From Nocardia stercoris (GTDB lineage: Bacteria; Actinomycetota; Actinomycetes; Mycobacteriales; Mycobacteriaceae): 64,000 nucleotides of DNA. Position 1 is the stretch's first letter. Every line of letters begins with the position of its first letter. Below, one piece after another: positions 1-7,320 of the stretch. The stretch is taken from assembly GCF_003696265.1 (NCBI RefSeq), contig NZ_RFFH01000014.1:62001-126000 (forward strand), written 5' to 3'. Under the pieces are notes generated by a model that saw nothing but the letters and a program-made list of their open reading frames with translations, made no database searches and was not told the origin of the DNA. The position numbers and the translations under genes were made by a program.

Positions 1-21
1 CTGGCCTTCGGCCGGTACTGA
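1..21 (+). CDS. Beta-ketoacyl-ACP synthase (KasA/KasB type), C-terminal end only
   Basis: The first 18 bases translate to LAFGRY followed by TGA. Mycobacterial FAS-II condensing enzymes KasA/KasB end in this way (recalled family knowledge), and in mycobacteria they sit immediately upstream of accD6, exactly as here. The enzyme would elongate meromycolate precursors on acyl carrier protein. Only six residues are visible, so the call rests on the tail plus the neighbouring gene. It could be either Kas paralogue. Confidence 0.6.
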   Translation: MAFGRY

Positions 22-29
22 TCGACCCG

Positions 30-69
30 GTGCGGTCGCCGTGAACCTCCACGGCGACCGCACTTTTTT
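30..69 (+). terminator. Rho-independent terminator between the KAS gene and accD6
   Basis: A perfect 13-bp stem (30-42 with 51-63) with an 8-nt loop is followed directly by six T residues. It lies 8 bases after the KAS stop codon and 53 bases before the accD6 start. It therefore should end or attenuate the ketosynthase transcript, and implies that accD6 is at least partly transcribed separately. Confidence 0.9.
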
Positions 70-121
70 CTCCCGAACAACCCGGCATTTACCGCTTTTC
101 GCTCCGTGCAAGGAGAACGCG

Positions 122-1552
122 ATGACCACCATGGCCCCCGTCTCGCCGGCAGCCTCGACCGATTCCCGTGATCCGCTGTCTCGTCTGCAGCGCTTCTTCG
201 ACCCGGGAACCGTGGCGCCGCTGATGCCGCGCGACCGGTCCGGCGTGCTGGCCGCCGTCGGTGAGGTCGACGGTGTCCGTACCGTCGCCTACTGCTCGGA
301 CGCGACCGTGATGGGCGGCGCGATGGGCGTCGAGGGCTGCAAGCACATCGTCACCGCCATCGACACCGCGATCGAGGAGAAGCTGCCGGTCGTCGGCATC
401 TGGCATTCCGGTGGTGCCCGGCTCGCCGAGGGGGTCGAGGCCCTGCACGCGGTCGGCTTGGTCTTCGAGGCCATGGTTCGCGCGTCCGGCCAGGTCCCGC
501 AGATCTCGGTCGTGGTCGGCTTCGCGGCGGGCGGTGCGGCCTACGGCCCCGCCCTGACCGATGTGGTGATCATGGCTCCCGAGGGCCGCGTCTTCGTGAC
601 CGGTCCCGACGTCGTCCGCTCGGTGACGGGCGAGAACGTCGACATGGCCACCCTGGGCGGCCCCGAGACCCACGGCAAGAAGTCCGGCGTCTGCCATGTG
701 GTCGCCGACAGCGAGGGTGACGCGCTGCACCGCGCCCGCAAACTGGTGTCGATGTTCGCCGAGCAGGGCGAGTTCGACCTGGTCGCCGCCGAGCACGGCG
801 ATGTCGACCTGCAGGCCATGCTGCCGGAGTCGCCGCGGCGCGCCTACGACGTCAAGCCGGTCGTGCACGAACTGCTCGACAACGTCGACGGTGAGAGCAC
901 GTTCGAGGAACTGCAGGGCGGGTACGCCCGCTCGATGGTCACCGGCCTGGGCCGGCTGGCCGGCCGCACCGTCGGTGTGCTGGCCAACAATCCGCTGCGG
1001 ATGGGCGGCTGCCTGACTTCGGAGAGCGCCGAGAAGGCGGCCCGGTTCGTGCGGCTGTGCAACGCCTTCGGCATCCCGCTGGTGGTGGTCACCGATGTGC
1101 CCGGCTATCTGCCGGGTGTCTCGATGGAGTGGGAGGGTGTGGTGCGCCGCGGCGCGAAGCTGCTGCACGCCTTCGCCGAGGCCCGGGTGCCGCGGGTGAC
1201 CCTGGTGACCCGCAAGATCTACGGCGGCGCCTACATCGCCATGAACGCCCGGGCGCTGGGCGCCACCGCGGTGTACGCGTGGCCGGGCTCGGAGGTCGCC
1301 GTGATGGGCGCGAAGGCCGCGGTGGGCATCCTGCACAAGAAGGCGCTGGCGGCGGCGCCGGACGACGAGCGCGAGGCCATGCTGGAGCGGCTGACCGCCG
1401 AGCACGAGGAGCTGGCCGGGGGCGTCGCGCGGGCGATGTCGATCGGCGTGGTGGACGCGGTGATCGATCCGGCGAAGACCCGTTCGGTGCTCACCGCGGC
1501 GCTGGCCGCGGTGCCGGCCGTCGCCGCGCACAACAAGAACATCCCGCTGTAG
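122..1552 (+). CDS. accD6: Acyl-CoA carboxylase beta (carboxyltransferase) subunit, AccD6-like
   Basis: The 476-residue product should transfer a carboxyl group from biotinylated AccA to acetyl/propionyl-CoA and so supply malonyl-CoA for FAS-II and mycolate synthesis. The protein carries the two crotonase-like carboxyltransferase halves, with GGARLAEGVEALHAVG and GFAAGGAAYGPALTD in the N-half and GGAYIAMNARALGA plus AVMGAKAAVGILHKK in the C-half. It ends in HKNIPL/HNKNIPL-style residues as mycobacterial AccD6 does. The ATG at 122 is chosen over the in-frame start at 41, because AAGGAG lies at 110-115 and the earlier start falls in the upstream terminator. The gene follows a KAS gene, as in mycobacterial FAS-II clusters. 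Confidence 0.93.
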   Translation: MTTMAPVSPAASTDSRDPLSRLQRFFDPGTVAPLMPRDRSGVLAAVGEVDGVRTVAYCSDATVMGGAMGVEGCKHIVTAIDTAIEEKLPVVGIWHSGGARLAEGVEALHAVGLVFEAMVRASGQVPQISVVVGFAAGGAAYGPALTDVVIMAPEGRVFVTGPDVVRSVTGENVDMATLGGPETHGKKSGVCHVVADSEGDALHRARKLVSMFAEQGEFDLVAAEHGDVDLQAMLPESPRRAYDVKPVVHELLDNVDGESTFEELQGGYARSMVTGLGRLAGRTVGVLANNPLRMGGCLTSESAEKAARFVRLCNAFGIPLVVVTDVPGYLPGVSMEWEGVVRRGAKLLHAFAEARVPRVTLVTRKIYGGAYIAMNARALGATAVYAWPGSEVAVMGAKAAVGILHKKALAAAPDDEREAMLERLTAEHEELAGGVARAMSIGVVDAVIDPAKTRSVLTAALAAVPAVAAHNKNIPL

Positions 1553-1593
1553 GTGGCCCGGGCCCCCTTCGGGCCCACCCGTGGTACCGACAC

Positions 1594-1634
1594 AAAGGAC
1601 CGGCTGGGGCATCGCCCCGAGCCGGTCCTTTTGG
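1594..1634. terminator. Bidirectional terminator hairpin after accD6
   Basis: A 12-bp stem (1594-1605 with 1620-1631) with an extra GGGG/CCCC extension is flanked by AAA on the left and TTTT on the right. It can terminate accD6 on the plus strand. It also lies 25 bases beyond the stop of the minus-strand small peptide gene at 1659, so it can serve both. Confidence 0.8.
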
Positions 1635-1658
1635 GTGTGATTACCTCACACGCGCGTA

Positions 1659-1775
1659 TCAGGCGCCGAACGAACCCGTCCACAGGGTGTTACCGAGGCC
1701 GGCCGAACCGGTGCCCAGGGTGGTCAGGGTGGCGTTGATGGCGGCAATGGTGGTGTCGATGACGACGGGGATCAT
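1659..1775 (-). CDS. Small peptide gene A (38 residues), paralogue of the gene at 1987-2103
   Basis: The ATG is preceded by GAAGGAAGAG, and the reading frame gives a 38-residue peptide beginning MIPVVIDT and ending NTLWTGSFGA. Its neighbour has the same length, the same start (MIPVIIDT) and the same end (DTLWTGSFGG). Silent changes in the shared codons (ATC/ATT for Ile2, ACG/ACC for the Thr before GSFG) suggest selection on the protein. There is no N-terminal signal peptide, Lys/Arg is absent, and the peptide is hydrophobic with a single Asp. Function is unknown. Tiny signal-less mycomembrane peptides (PorA/PorH/ProtX of corynebacteria) are one analogy, but no sequence identity to them is claimed. 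Confidence 0.75.
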   Translation of the reverse strand: MIPVVIDTTIAAINATLTTLGTGSAGLGNTLWTGSFGA

Positions 1776-1799
1776 ACGAAAAACTCTTCCTTCGGATTC

Positions 1800-1812
1800 C
1801 CAGTAGAACTGG
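1800..1812 (-). promoter_or_regulatory. Conserved leader hairpin of small peptide gene A
   Basis: CCAG and CTGG form a small inverted repeat about 25 nt upstream of the start codon. The same element sits about 22 nt upstream of the second peptide gene, embedded in a longer similar leader (CGTA-R-GCCAGTT). It is preceded by CGATA, which could be part of a -10 region in both. The duplication therefore includes the leader and probably the promoter. Confidence 0.45.
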
Positions 1813-1922
1813 CTTACGGCGAGTCTATCGACGCCAGCTAATTTTCCGTTATCAAGATCTGTGCCATTGTGAGGTCGATTACATATTCAACTGTTACGAG
1901 CTACGAGACGTAGTAGTAAAGC

Positions 1923-1958
1923 GGGCCGGGACGGAGGCGCCATACCTCCGACCGGCCC
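1923..1958 (-). terminator. Hairpin between the two small peptide genes
   Basis: GGGCCGG (1923-1929) pairs with CCGGCCC (1952-1958), and CGGAGG (1932-1937) pairs with CCTCCG (1945-1950). It starts 29 bases downstream of the stop of the 1987-2103 gene, and on the minus strand it is followed by CTTTACTACTAC. This is a plausible terminator that separates the two peptide genes into independent units. Confidence 0.6.
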
Positions 1959-1986
1959 ACAAATGTTGAACACCCGATTTTAACTA

Positions 1987-2103
1987 TCAGCCCCCGAACG
2001 AACCGGTCCACAGGGTGTCGAGGAGGCCGTGCCAGGCCGCGCTGGCCGTGTTGATCACGCCGTTCAAAGCAGCGCTACCGGTGTCGATGATGACGGGAAT
2101 CAT
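1987..2103 (-). CDS. Small peptide gene B (38 residues), paralogue of the gene at 1659-1775
   Basis: A strong ribosome binding site (AAGGAG, 7 bases before ATG) precedes a 38-residue frame starting MIPVIIDTGSAALNG and ending LLDTLWTGSFGG. The middle section is Ala/Ser/Asn-rich and could form an amphipathic helix. Identity with gene A is concentrated in the first 8 and last 10 residues while the middle diverges, which suggests two constrained ends around a variable core. No signal peptide or lipobox is present. The surrounding DNA (about 1780-2325) is noticeably richer in A+T than the flanking genes. Function is unknown. Confidence 0.8.
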   Translation of the reverse strand: MIPVIIDTGSAALNGVINTASAAWHGLLDTLWTGSFGG

Positions 2104-2124
2104 GGAAATCTCCTTCGCGTAAAT

Positions 2125-2136
2125 CCAGATAACTGG
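2125..2136 (-). promoter_or_regulatory. Conserved leader hairpin of small peptide gene B
   Basis: The inverted repeat CCAG-N4-CTGG lies 22 nt upstream of the start codon, just before the AAGGAG. It matches the element at 1800-1812 in position and flanking sequence. It could be a transcript-leader structure or a protein-binding site. Confidence 0.45.
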
Positions 2137-2325
2137 CCTACGCAATGAGTATCGCGCACAATGGATTCCGCGTTAACAGGAATTGTGTCGTACTGGTTCC
2201 GGAAAATATTCGCCCGACATGTCAATCGAGGCAATGTATTTCGATACACCCCTCGGGGGTACGAGCACGCAAATATCCAGTGATCAACCGAAGGACTTTG
2301 CTGATCAACAACGTTCGGCGGACGG

Positions 2326-2844
2326 TCAGCCGACGTCGCGGCGCAGCGGCGTGAGATGGGCCGCTGCGGTGGCCGCCCGGTACGGTTCCAGCGCGGTGTC
2401 CCAGACCGTGCCCAGTGCCCGGTCCACGGCGGCCGCGACGCTCGTCACATCGGAGCAACCACGGATGATCTCGCGCAATCGCATCTCCCCCACCACGACA
2501 TCCCCGTTGGCGCTGGTGGCCCCGCGCCACAGGCCGAGACCGGGCACGAAACTGAACCGCTCACCGTCGACACCCTCACTGGGATTCTCGGTGACCTCGA
2601 AGTGCAGTTGCGGCCAGTCCTGCAGCGCGCTCGCGAGCCGGCCGCCGGTACCCACCGGGCCGACCCAGTCGACGGTGGCCCGCAACCGGCCCGCATCGGC
2701 GGGCTGGCTCAGCCAGCGCAGTCCGGCGGGGGTACGCAAGGTCGCGGCGAGGGCCCATTCGATATGCGGGCACAGCGCAGCAGGCGACGAGTGGATGTAG
2801 ACGACACCCGATGTCGCTTCCGCGAACTGCATCGAACCGCGCAC
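2326..2844 (-). CDS. DUF3145 family protein
   Basis: A 172-residue protein with the family's typical opening (FAEATSGVVYIHSSPAALCPHIEWALAATL) and later VDWVGPVGTG, FEVTENPSEGVDGER and NGDVVVGEMRLRE blocks. DUF3145 is an actinobacterial family of unknown function, conserved in mycobacteria and relatives. The GTG at 2844 (VRGSMQFAEA) is preferred because known members begin close to this point. An in-frame ATG at 2883 would add 13 Arg-rich residues. The product appears cytosolic: no signal peptide or membrane segment is seen. Confidence 0.8.
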   Translation of the reverse strand: MRGSMQFAEATSGVVYIHSSPAALCPHIEWALAATLRTPAGLRWLSQPADAGRLRATVDWVGPVGTGGRLASALQDWPQLHFEVTENPSEGVDGERFSFVPGLGLWRGATSANGDVVVGEMRLREIIRGCSDVTSVAAAVDRALGTVWDTALEPYRAATAAAHLTPLRRDVG

Positions 2845-2928
2845 CCAGCACCTCCAGCGTCGACGTGGAACCGTCTTCCCCAACGGGCCCGTCGGCTGGC
2901 CGAGCCGAGTCTACTCGAGGGACCGGTG

Positions 2929-3741
2929 TTACTCGGCGAACTCGCCGAGTACCGCGTCGTTGAACGGCGGCCAGGCCGCGCGGGCCCAGTCACCGAACGG
3001 TTCGTCGGCCAGCGCGACACACGCGACCTCGGCCACCGGGTCCACCCAGAGCAGGGTGCCGGCCTGGCCGAAGTGGCCGTAGGTGCGCGGCGAGTTCGCG
3101 GCCCCCGACCAGTGCGGCGACTTGTGGTCGCGGATCTCGAACCCCAGCCCCCAGTCGTTGGGCCGCTGCGAACCGTAGCCGGGCAGCACGCCCGAGGTCC
3201 CCGGAAACTGGACGGTGATCGCCTCGGCGTGCGTCTCGGGCGCGATCAGCGTGGGGCGCAACAGTTCCCGCGCGAAGCGCAGCAGGTCCCCGGCGGTGGA
3301 CCGGGCGGCGGACCCGGCCGACCCGGCCAGCACCGAGGCCTTCATGCCCAGCGGCTCGAACACCGCTTGGTGCAGATAATCGGCGAACGCGATCCCGGTC
3401 TCGGCCGCCACGAAGTCGGCGAGTACGTCGAAACCGGAACTGGAGTAGATGCGCCGCTTACCCGGCTCGGCCAGGATCGCGGTGGAGTCGAACGCCAGCC
3501 CCGAGGTGTGCGCCAGCAGGTGCCGCACCGTGGATCCGGGCGGCCCGGCGGGCTGGTCGAGTTCGATCGCTCCCTCCTCGATCGCCACCAGCACCCCGTA
3601 GGCGGCCAGCGGCTTGGTCACCGAGGCGAGCGCGAATTCCCGATCGAGGTCACCCGCGGAATCGGTGCCGCCACGGGCGGTGACCACCCCGGCCGCGACA
3701 TTCCGGACAGGCCACCGGTGAATCTGCTCCAACGCACGCAC
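2929..3741 (-). CDS. Serine hydrolase of the beta-lactamase/penicillin-binding-protein fold
   Basis: About 270 residues. The SxxK motif is visible as ASVTK near residue 40, with the catalytic Ser and Lys. A Tyr-Ser-Ser segment (RIYSSSGFDVLADFV) is the likely second motif, and YGHFGQAGT near the C-terminus is equivalent to the HxG/KTG region. Such proteins act as esterases or D-Ala-D-Ala peptidases, and the substrate cannot be read from sequence. No signal peptide is seen, so an intracellular esterase is more likely than a wall enzyme. The GTG start at 3741 is the first sensible start on this strand: further upstream the frame runs antisense into the divergent gene at 3787. Confidence 0.75.
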   Translation of the reverse strand: MRALEQIHRWPVRNVAAGVVTARGGTDSAGDLDREFALASVTKPLAAYGVLVAIEEGAIELDQPAGPPGSTVRHLLAHTSGLAFDSTAILAEPGKRRIYSSSGFDVLADFVAAETGIAFADYLHQAVFEPLGMKASVLAGSAGSAARSTAGDLLRFARELLRPTLIAPETHAEAITVQFPGTSGVLPGYGSQRPNDWGLGFEIRDHKSPHWSGAANSPRTYGHFGQAGTLLWVDPVAEVACVALADEPFGDWARAAWPPFNDAVLGEFAE

Positions 3742-3786
3742 GCCGTGCAGCCTACGCGGCACCCTGACGTTAGGGTCGACGACATC

Positions 3787-4977
3787 ATGAGCAAGGGACC
3801 CACCATCAACGGCGAGGTAGCGGACGGTTTCGGCCCGGTGGCCGACGCCTTCCGGCGCAACTTCTCGGAACGCGGCGAGATCGGCGCCGCCGTCGCGGTG
3901 TACGACGGTGACCGCCCGGTTGTGGACCTGTGGGCCGGGTATCGGGATCGGCAGCGGCGCAAACGCTGGGCACGCGACACCCTGGTTCCGGTGTTCTCCT
4001 CCACCAAGGGCATGACCGCGTTCGTGTTCGCGGCCGCGGTGTCGCGCGGCGTGCTCGACTACGAGACGCCGGTCGCGGCGTACTGGCCGGAATTCGGTGC
4101 CAACGGCAAGGATTCGATCACCGTCCGGCAGCTGCTGGACCATCAGGCCGGGCTCGCCGCCCTCGACCGCACCGTCCGGCTCCCCGACCTGACCGACCTG
4201 GACTCGCTCGCCGAGACGCTGGCCGAGCAGCGTCCCCTGTGGCGGCCGGGCACCCGGCACGGCTATCACCCGATCACCGCCGGGCTCTACCAGAACCAGC
4301 TGATGCGGCGGGCCGATCCGCAGCACCGGACCATCGGCGCGATCTTCGCCGCGGAGTTCGCCGCGCCCCTGGGCCTGGACTTCCATATCGGGATGCCCGC
4401 CGAGGTGCCGATGGACCGGGTCGCCGAGCTGTCGGCCACCCTGGGCTGGGACGTCCTGCGCTACGAACGTGATGTGCCGGTCCGGATCGCCGCTCAGGTG
4501 TACAGCCGCCGCGGGCTGTCCTACCGGGCGTTGAGCAGCCCGAATCTCGGTGCGCCGGCCCGTGCGTCCCGCCGCGAGTTCGTGTCGGTGGAGAACCCGG
4601 CGGCCGGCGGTGTGGGCACCGCCCGGTCCCTGGCCCGGGTCTACGGTGCCGCGGCGGGCCGCACCGGGGAACTCCCGATCGACGCCGGGCTGCTCGACCG
4701 GATCGCCGCGCGGGACGTCCCCGCCGAGGTGCCCGCGGCCGACCTCGTGCTGCTCACCGACAGCCGCTACCATCTCGGATTCCGTAAGTCCTGCGGCAGT
4801 TTCCGTTTCGGCTCCGACAGCGCCGCCTATGGCACCACCGGCTACGGCGGTTCGTTCGGATTCGCCGATCCCGCAACCGGATTGGGCTTCGGTTATGTCA
4901 TGAACCGGCTGGGGACCGCGGTACTGGACGACGCGCGTGCCCGCGCCCTGCGAAAGTCCTTGCGCGCCTGCGTCTGA
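3787..4977 (+). CDS. Serine hydrolase / esterase, class C beta-lactamase-like (EstB/LipE type)
   Basis: A 396-residue protein with the SxxK motif as SSTK (VPVFSSTKGMTAFVFA, around residue 77), a Tyr in YHPITAGLYQNQL as the YxN-like second motif, and GYGGSFGFADP as the C-terminal substrate-pocket strand. The family (PF00144) includes lipolytic esterases such as mycobacterial LipE and LipL. No signal peptide is seen. It is divergent from another PF00144-type gene with 45 bases between the starts, so the pair probably shares a promoter region, and the two may be ancient duplicates with different substrates. Confidence 0.8.
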   Translation: MSKGPTINGEVADGFGPVADAFRRNFSERGEIGAAVAVYDGDRPVVDLWAGYRDRQRRKRWARDTLVPVFSSTKGMTAFVFAAAVSRGVLDYETPVAAYWPEFGANGKDSITVRQLLDHQAGLAALDRTVRLPDLTDLDSLAETLAEQRPLWRPGTRHGYHPITAGLYQNQLMRRADPQHRTIGAIFAAEFAAPLGLDFHIGMPAEVPMDRVAELSATLGWDVLRYERDVPVRIAAQVYSRRGLSYRALSSPNLGAPARASRREFVSVENPAAGGVGTARSLARVYGAAAGRTGELPIDAGLLDRIAARDVPAEVPAADLVLLTDSRYHLGFRKSCGSFRFGSDSAAYGTTGYGGSFGFADPATGLGFGYVMNRLGTAVLDDARARALRKSLRACV

Positions 4978-4998
4978 GCCGCGCCCCGAGGGGGCGGG

Positions 4999-5577
4999 TC
5001 AGGCGCGGATGTCGTGCACGTGGTGGACGAGGTCGTGCAGGAAGTAGCGGGCCATCTCGGTGACGGTGAACAGGGAACCGTTGTCCCGGCGCGCCGCCCG
5101 GCTCCGGTCGGCCTCGGGTACCGCGGCGAAGTCGGCCGCGACATCGTCCGCCGCCGCCACGAGCTGGGCGGCGACGCTCGCCGGAGCGGACTCGTTGTAG
5201 CGGGCCGCGACCGCGGTCGCGTCCTGGTCCCAGTTGGTGAAGGCGGGCAGCCCGTCGAGGACGGTCACCGTCGGGTCGTGGCCGACCACGTCGGGCGCCG
5301 GGTCGGCGGCGGTACAGGTCAGCGCGACGTGCAGCCGGTGCCGGAACAGGCGACTGACGTCCCGAGTGTGCGCCACGTACTCCAGCGGCGACCAGGTCGA
5401 ATCGTTCGGGCGCACAGTGACATCCGGGCGATCCAGCGCGGCGGCGAGCCGGGCCGCGGCGGCCCGGGTGAGCTCCGGTACCCGCTCGTACTCGATGGCC
5501 GGCGCGTCGAAACCGCATTCGTCACAACGCTTCTCCAGCGCCCAGGTCCAGTCCTTGTCTTCGGGGATGATCGCCAT
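4999..5577 (-). CDS. DinB-like (DinB_2) protein with methyltransferase-type or mycothiol-linked annotation
   Basis: The 192-residue protein matches the DinB four-helix bundle. It has a His in WSPLEYVAHTRDVSRLFRHRL and a later His pair in MARYFLHDLVHHVHDI, which are the expected metal-binding positions. An N-terminal CDECGF pair of cysteines precedes the bundle. In actinobacteria many such proteins are mycothiol-dependent enzymes, but the substrate here is unknown. The start MAIIPEDKD at 5577 was chosen over an upstream in-frame ATG (5649), because the latter would overlap the neighbouring gene. Confidence 0.75.
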   Translation of the reverse strand: MAIIPEDKDWTWALEKRCDECGFDAPAIEYERVPELTRAAAARLAAALDRPDVTVRPNDSTWSPLEYVAHTRDVSRLFRHRLHVALTCTAADPAPDVVGHDPTVTVLDGLPAFTNWDQDATAVAARYNESAPASVAAQLVAAADDVAADFAAVPEADRSRAARRDNGSLFTVTEMARYFLHDLVHHVHDIRA

Positions 5578-5645
5578 GACGACGACCTTAGTTCGGCAGA
5601 AATTCGATCTCCACCGATATCCTGCCGAACTGCCCGAAGATCCGG

Positions 5646-6710
5646 TCAATCCACCAGCTTGTGCGCCCGCTGGAACAACTCCAGCGTGATGGCGTGCAGG
5701 AAGTCCCCGGTCTGCTTGGGCGCTTTGCCCGCGATGGCCCGGGCGTGCGTGCCCTCGAGCACGATGCCGAGCTTGAAGCAGGCCAGGACCGTGTACCAGG
5801 TCACCGCGCCGAGATCGCGATCGGTGAACCGGCCGTAGTGCGCGACCATCTCCCGCGGGGTCGGCAGACCGTCGGCGGCCCCCAGCGGGCCGAGCAGCGC
5901 GGACAGTGTCATGCCCGGCTCCGGCCGGGTCGCGATCTGCCAGCCCAGGTCCAGCAGCGGGTCACCGATGGTGGACATCTCCCAGTCGACCAGCGCCGCG
6001 ACTCGCGGGGCGTCGTAGCGGAACATGATGTTGGCCAGATGGCAGTCGCCGTGCATGATCCCGGGCCGCCACTGCGCGGGCCGGTTGCGCTCGAGCCAGT
6101 CGGCGATCGTGTCCAGGCCGGGGATGTCCGGGCCAGGGTAGCCCTCGAATCCGTTGTAGGACTCCAGTTCCGCGAGCCAGCGCGGCACCTGACGTTCCAG
6201 GAACCCGTCCGGTTTGCCGTAGTCGGCGAGCCCGAGCGCCTGATAGTCCAGCGCGCCGAGCCGGGCGATCGCCTCGACCGCGGACAGCCCCATCTCACGG
6301 CGGAATCCGGCATCGGCCTGATACGCCGGCGGCAGTTCGTTCTGCGGGTTGAAGCCGTCGACCGGTTCCATGAGGTAGAAGACCGCGCCGATCACCGCGT
6401 CGTCGGTGCACGCGGCGATCACCCGCGGCGCGGGCACCGACGTCCCGGTCAGCGCGCCGAGCAGCCGCGCTTCCCGGCCGATCACCTCGTTACTCTTGGG
6501 GCGCAGGTGCTTCGGGCCGCGCCGCAACACGTAGTCGCGCCCGCCCCGGCGGAAGTGCAGCATCACGTTCTGGGTGCCGCCGCCGAGCGGCGTCACCGCC
6601 TCGATCGCGCCGCCGGGCAGGTCGTGCCCGTCCATCCACGCGGCGACGGCCCGGAAATCGACGACGGCCGGATCGATACCGGCGGGCTGCACTTCGGACA
6701 TGTCGGCCAT
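5646..6710 (-). CDS. Aminoglycoside-phosphotransferase-fold kinase (ACAD10/11-like, PF01636)
   Basis: About 354 residues. The catalytic loop is HGDCHLANIMF and the metal-binding DWE is in ALVDWEMSTIGDPLLDLGWQI, both standard for the APH fold. The N-terminal lobe has LGGGTQN (glycine-rich loop) and YVLRRGP with the ATP-binding residue region. Actinobacterial proteins of this type often phosphorylate hydroxyacyl-CoAs before dehydrogenation, or small hydroxylated metabolites, rather than antibiotics. The actual substrate is not visible. The start is ambiguous between MADMSEV (6710) and MSEV (6701). The next gene upstream is only 38 bases away on the same strand, so the two may be co-transcribed. 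Confidence 0.8.
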   Translation of the reverse strand: MADMSEVQPAGIDPAVVDFRAVAAWMDGHDLPGGAIEAVTPLGGGTQNVMLHFRRGGRDYVLRRGPKHLRPKSNEVIGREARLLGALTGTSVPAPRVIAACTDDAVIGAVFYLMEPVDGFNPQNELPPAYQADAGFRREMGLSAVEAIARLGALDYQALGLADYGKPDGFLERQVPRWLAELESYNGFEGYPGPDIPGLDTIADWLERNRPAQWRPGIMHGDCHLANIMFRYDAPRVAALVDWEMSTIGDPLLDLGWQIATRPEPGMTLSALLGPLGAADGLPTPREMVAHYGRFTDRDLGAVTWYTVLACFKLGIVLEGTHARAIAGKAPKQTGDFLHAITLELFQRAHKLVD

Positions 6711-6748
6711 TGTGCCGCAGCACGCGCCGGCGCCGGGCAACTACGTTG

Positions 6749-7267
6749 CTACCCGCGCCGGAACCGCGACCGCCGGCCGGGATCCGGCGGCTCCGGCGGC
6801 GCGCCACCGCCCATGAACCGGCCCATCATCGAAACGCCGGGCAGCCGCGAGATCTTCGACAGCACGTCCTCGCCGAGCGCGACCACCGCTTCCAGCCGCG
6901 GCAGCAGCCGGTCGTAGGCGGAGAACGCCGGATCTGCCAGGGCGAGGGTGCGGTCGAGCCGGTCGAGGGTCTTGTTCAGGCGATCGACCGAAGCGGTCAG
7001 ATTGTCGATCAGCGCGGGCAGTTGCGCGGCCAGCTGCACCGTCGAGGGCGGCAGCCGGACCGCGGTGTCGAAGGCGGCACCCGCGGTGAGCTGTGCCGCG
7101 TCGAGGGCCTGACCGGCCGCGTCCTTGGCCTGACCGGCCGCATCCAGCGCCTGACCGGCGATCGCCTGCGCCGCTCCGACGGCCGCCTGAGCGGCGGCGA
7201 GCAGGTCACCGGCACCCGGAACCCGGGCGGGGTTCCCCTTCCGGCCGGGCTCGGACGGATTCGTCAT
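6749..7267 (-). CDS. Ala-rich amphipathic-helix protein, unknown function
   Basis: A 172-residue protein with no recognised family. Residues about 20-65 are an Ala/Gln/Asp-rich tract with an approximate 7-8-residue periodicity (GQALDAAGQAKDAAGQALDAA), typical of long amphipathic helices. This is followed by a second helical stretch (LIDNLTASVDRLNKTLDRLDRTL) resembling a coiled coil, and a Pro/Arg-rich tail. Such architecture is seen in phasins, lipid-droplet coats and apolipoprotein-like proteins, but homology is not claimed. It precedes the APH-fold kinase gene in the same direction. Confidence 0.65.
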   Translation of the reverse strand: MTNPSEPGRKGNPARVPGAGDLLAAAQAAVGAAQAIAGQALDAAGQAKDAAGQALDAAQLTAGAAFDTAVRLPPSTVQLAAQLPALIDNLTASVDRLNKTLDRLDRTLALADPAFSAYDRLLPRLEAVVALGEDVLSKISRLPGVSMMGRFMGGGAPPEPPDPGRRSRFRRG

Positions 7268-7320
7268 GACCCCACTGTGCCACGCCGGGCTGCCGGTCCG
7301 GTGGCGGCGCGGGTGGCGGA

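Noticed and set aside
89..1612. A 507-codon open frame antisense to accD6
   Set aside because: High-GC codon use opens long frames opposite real genes. It gives a His/Gly/Arg/Asp-rich product with no recognisable domain and is fully covered by a certain gene.
2145..2354. A 69-codon plus-strand frame in the leader of the small peptide gene
   Set aside because: No ribosome binding site, basic composition, and it overlaps the promoter of the minus-strand peptide gene and the end of the DUF3145 gene.
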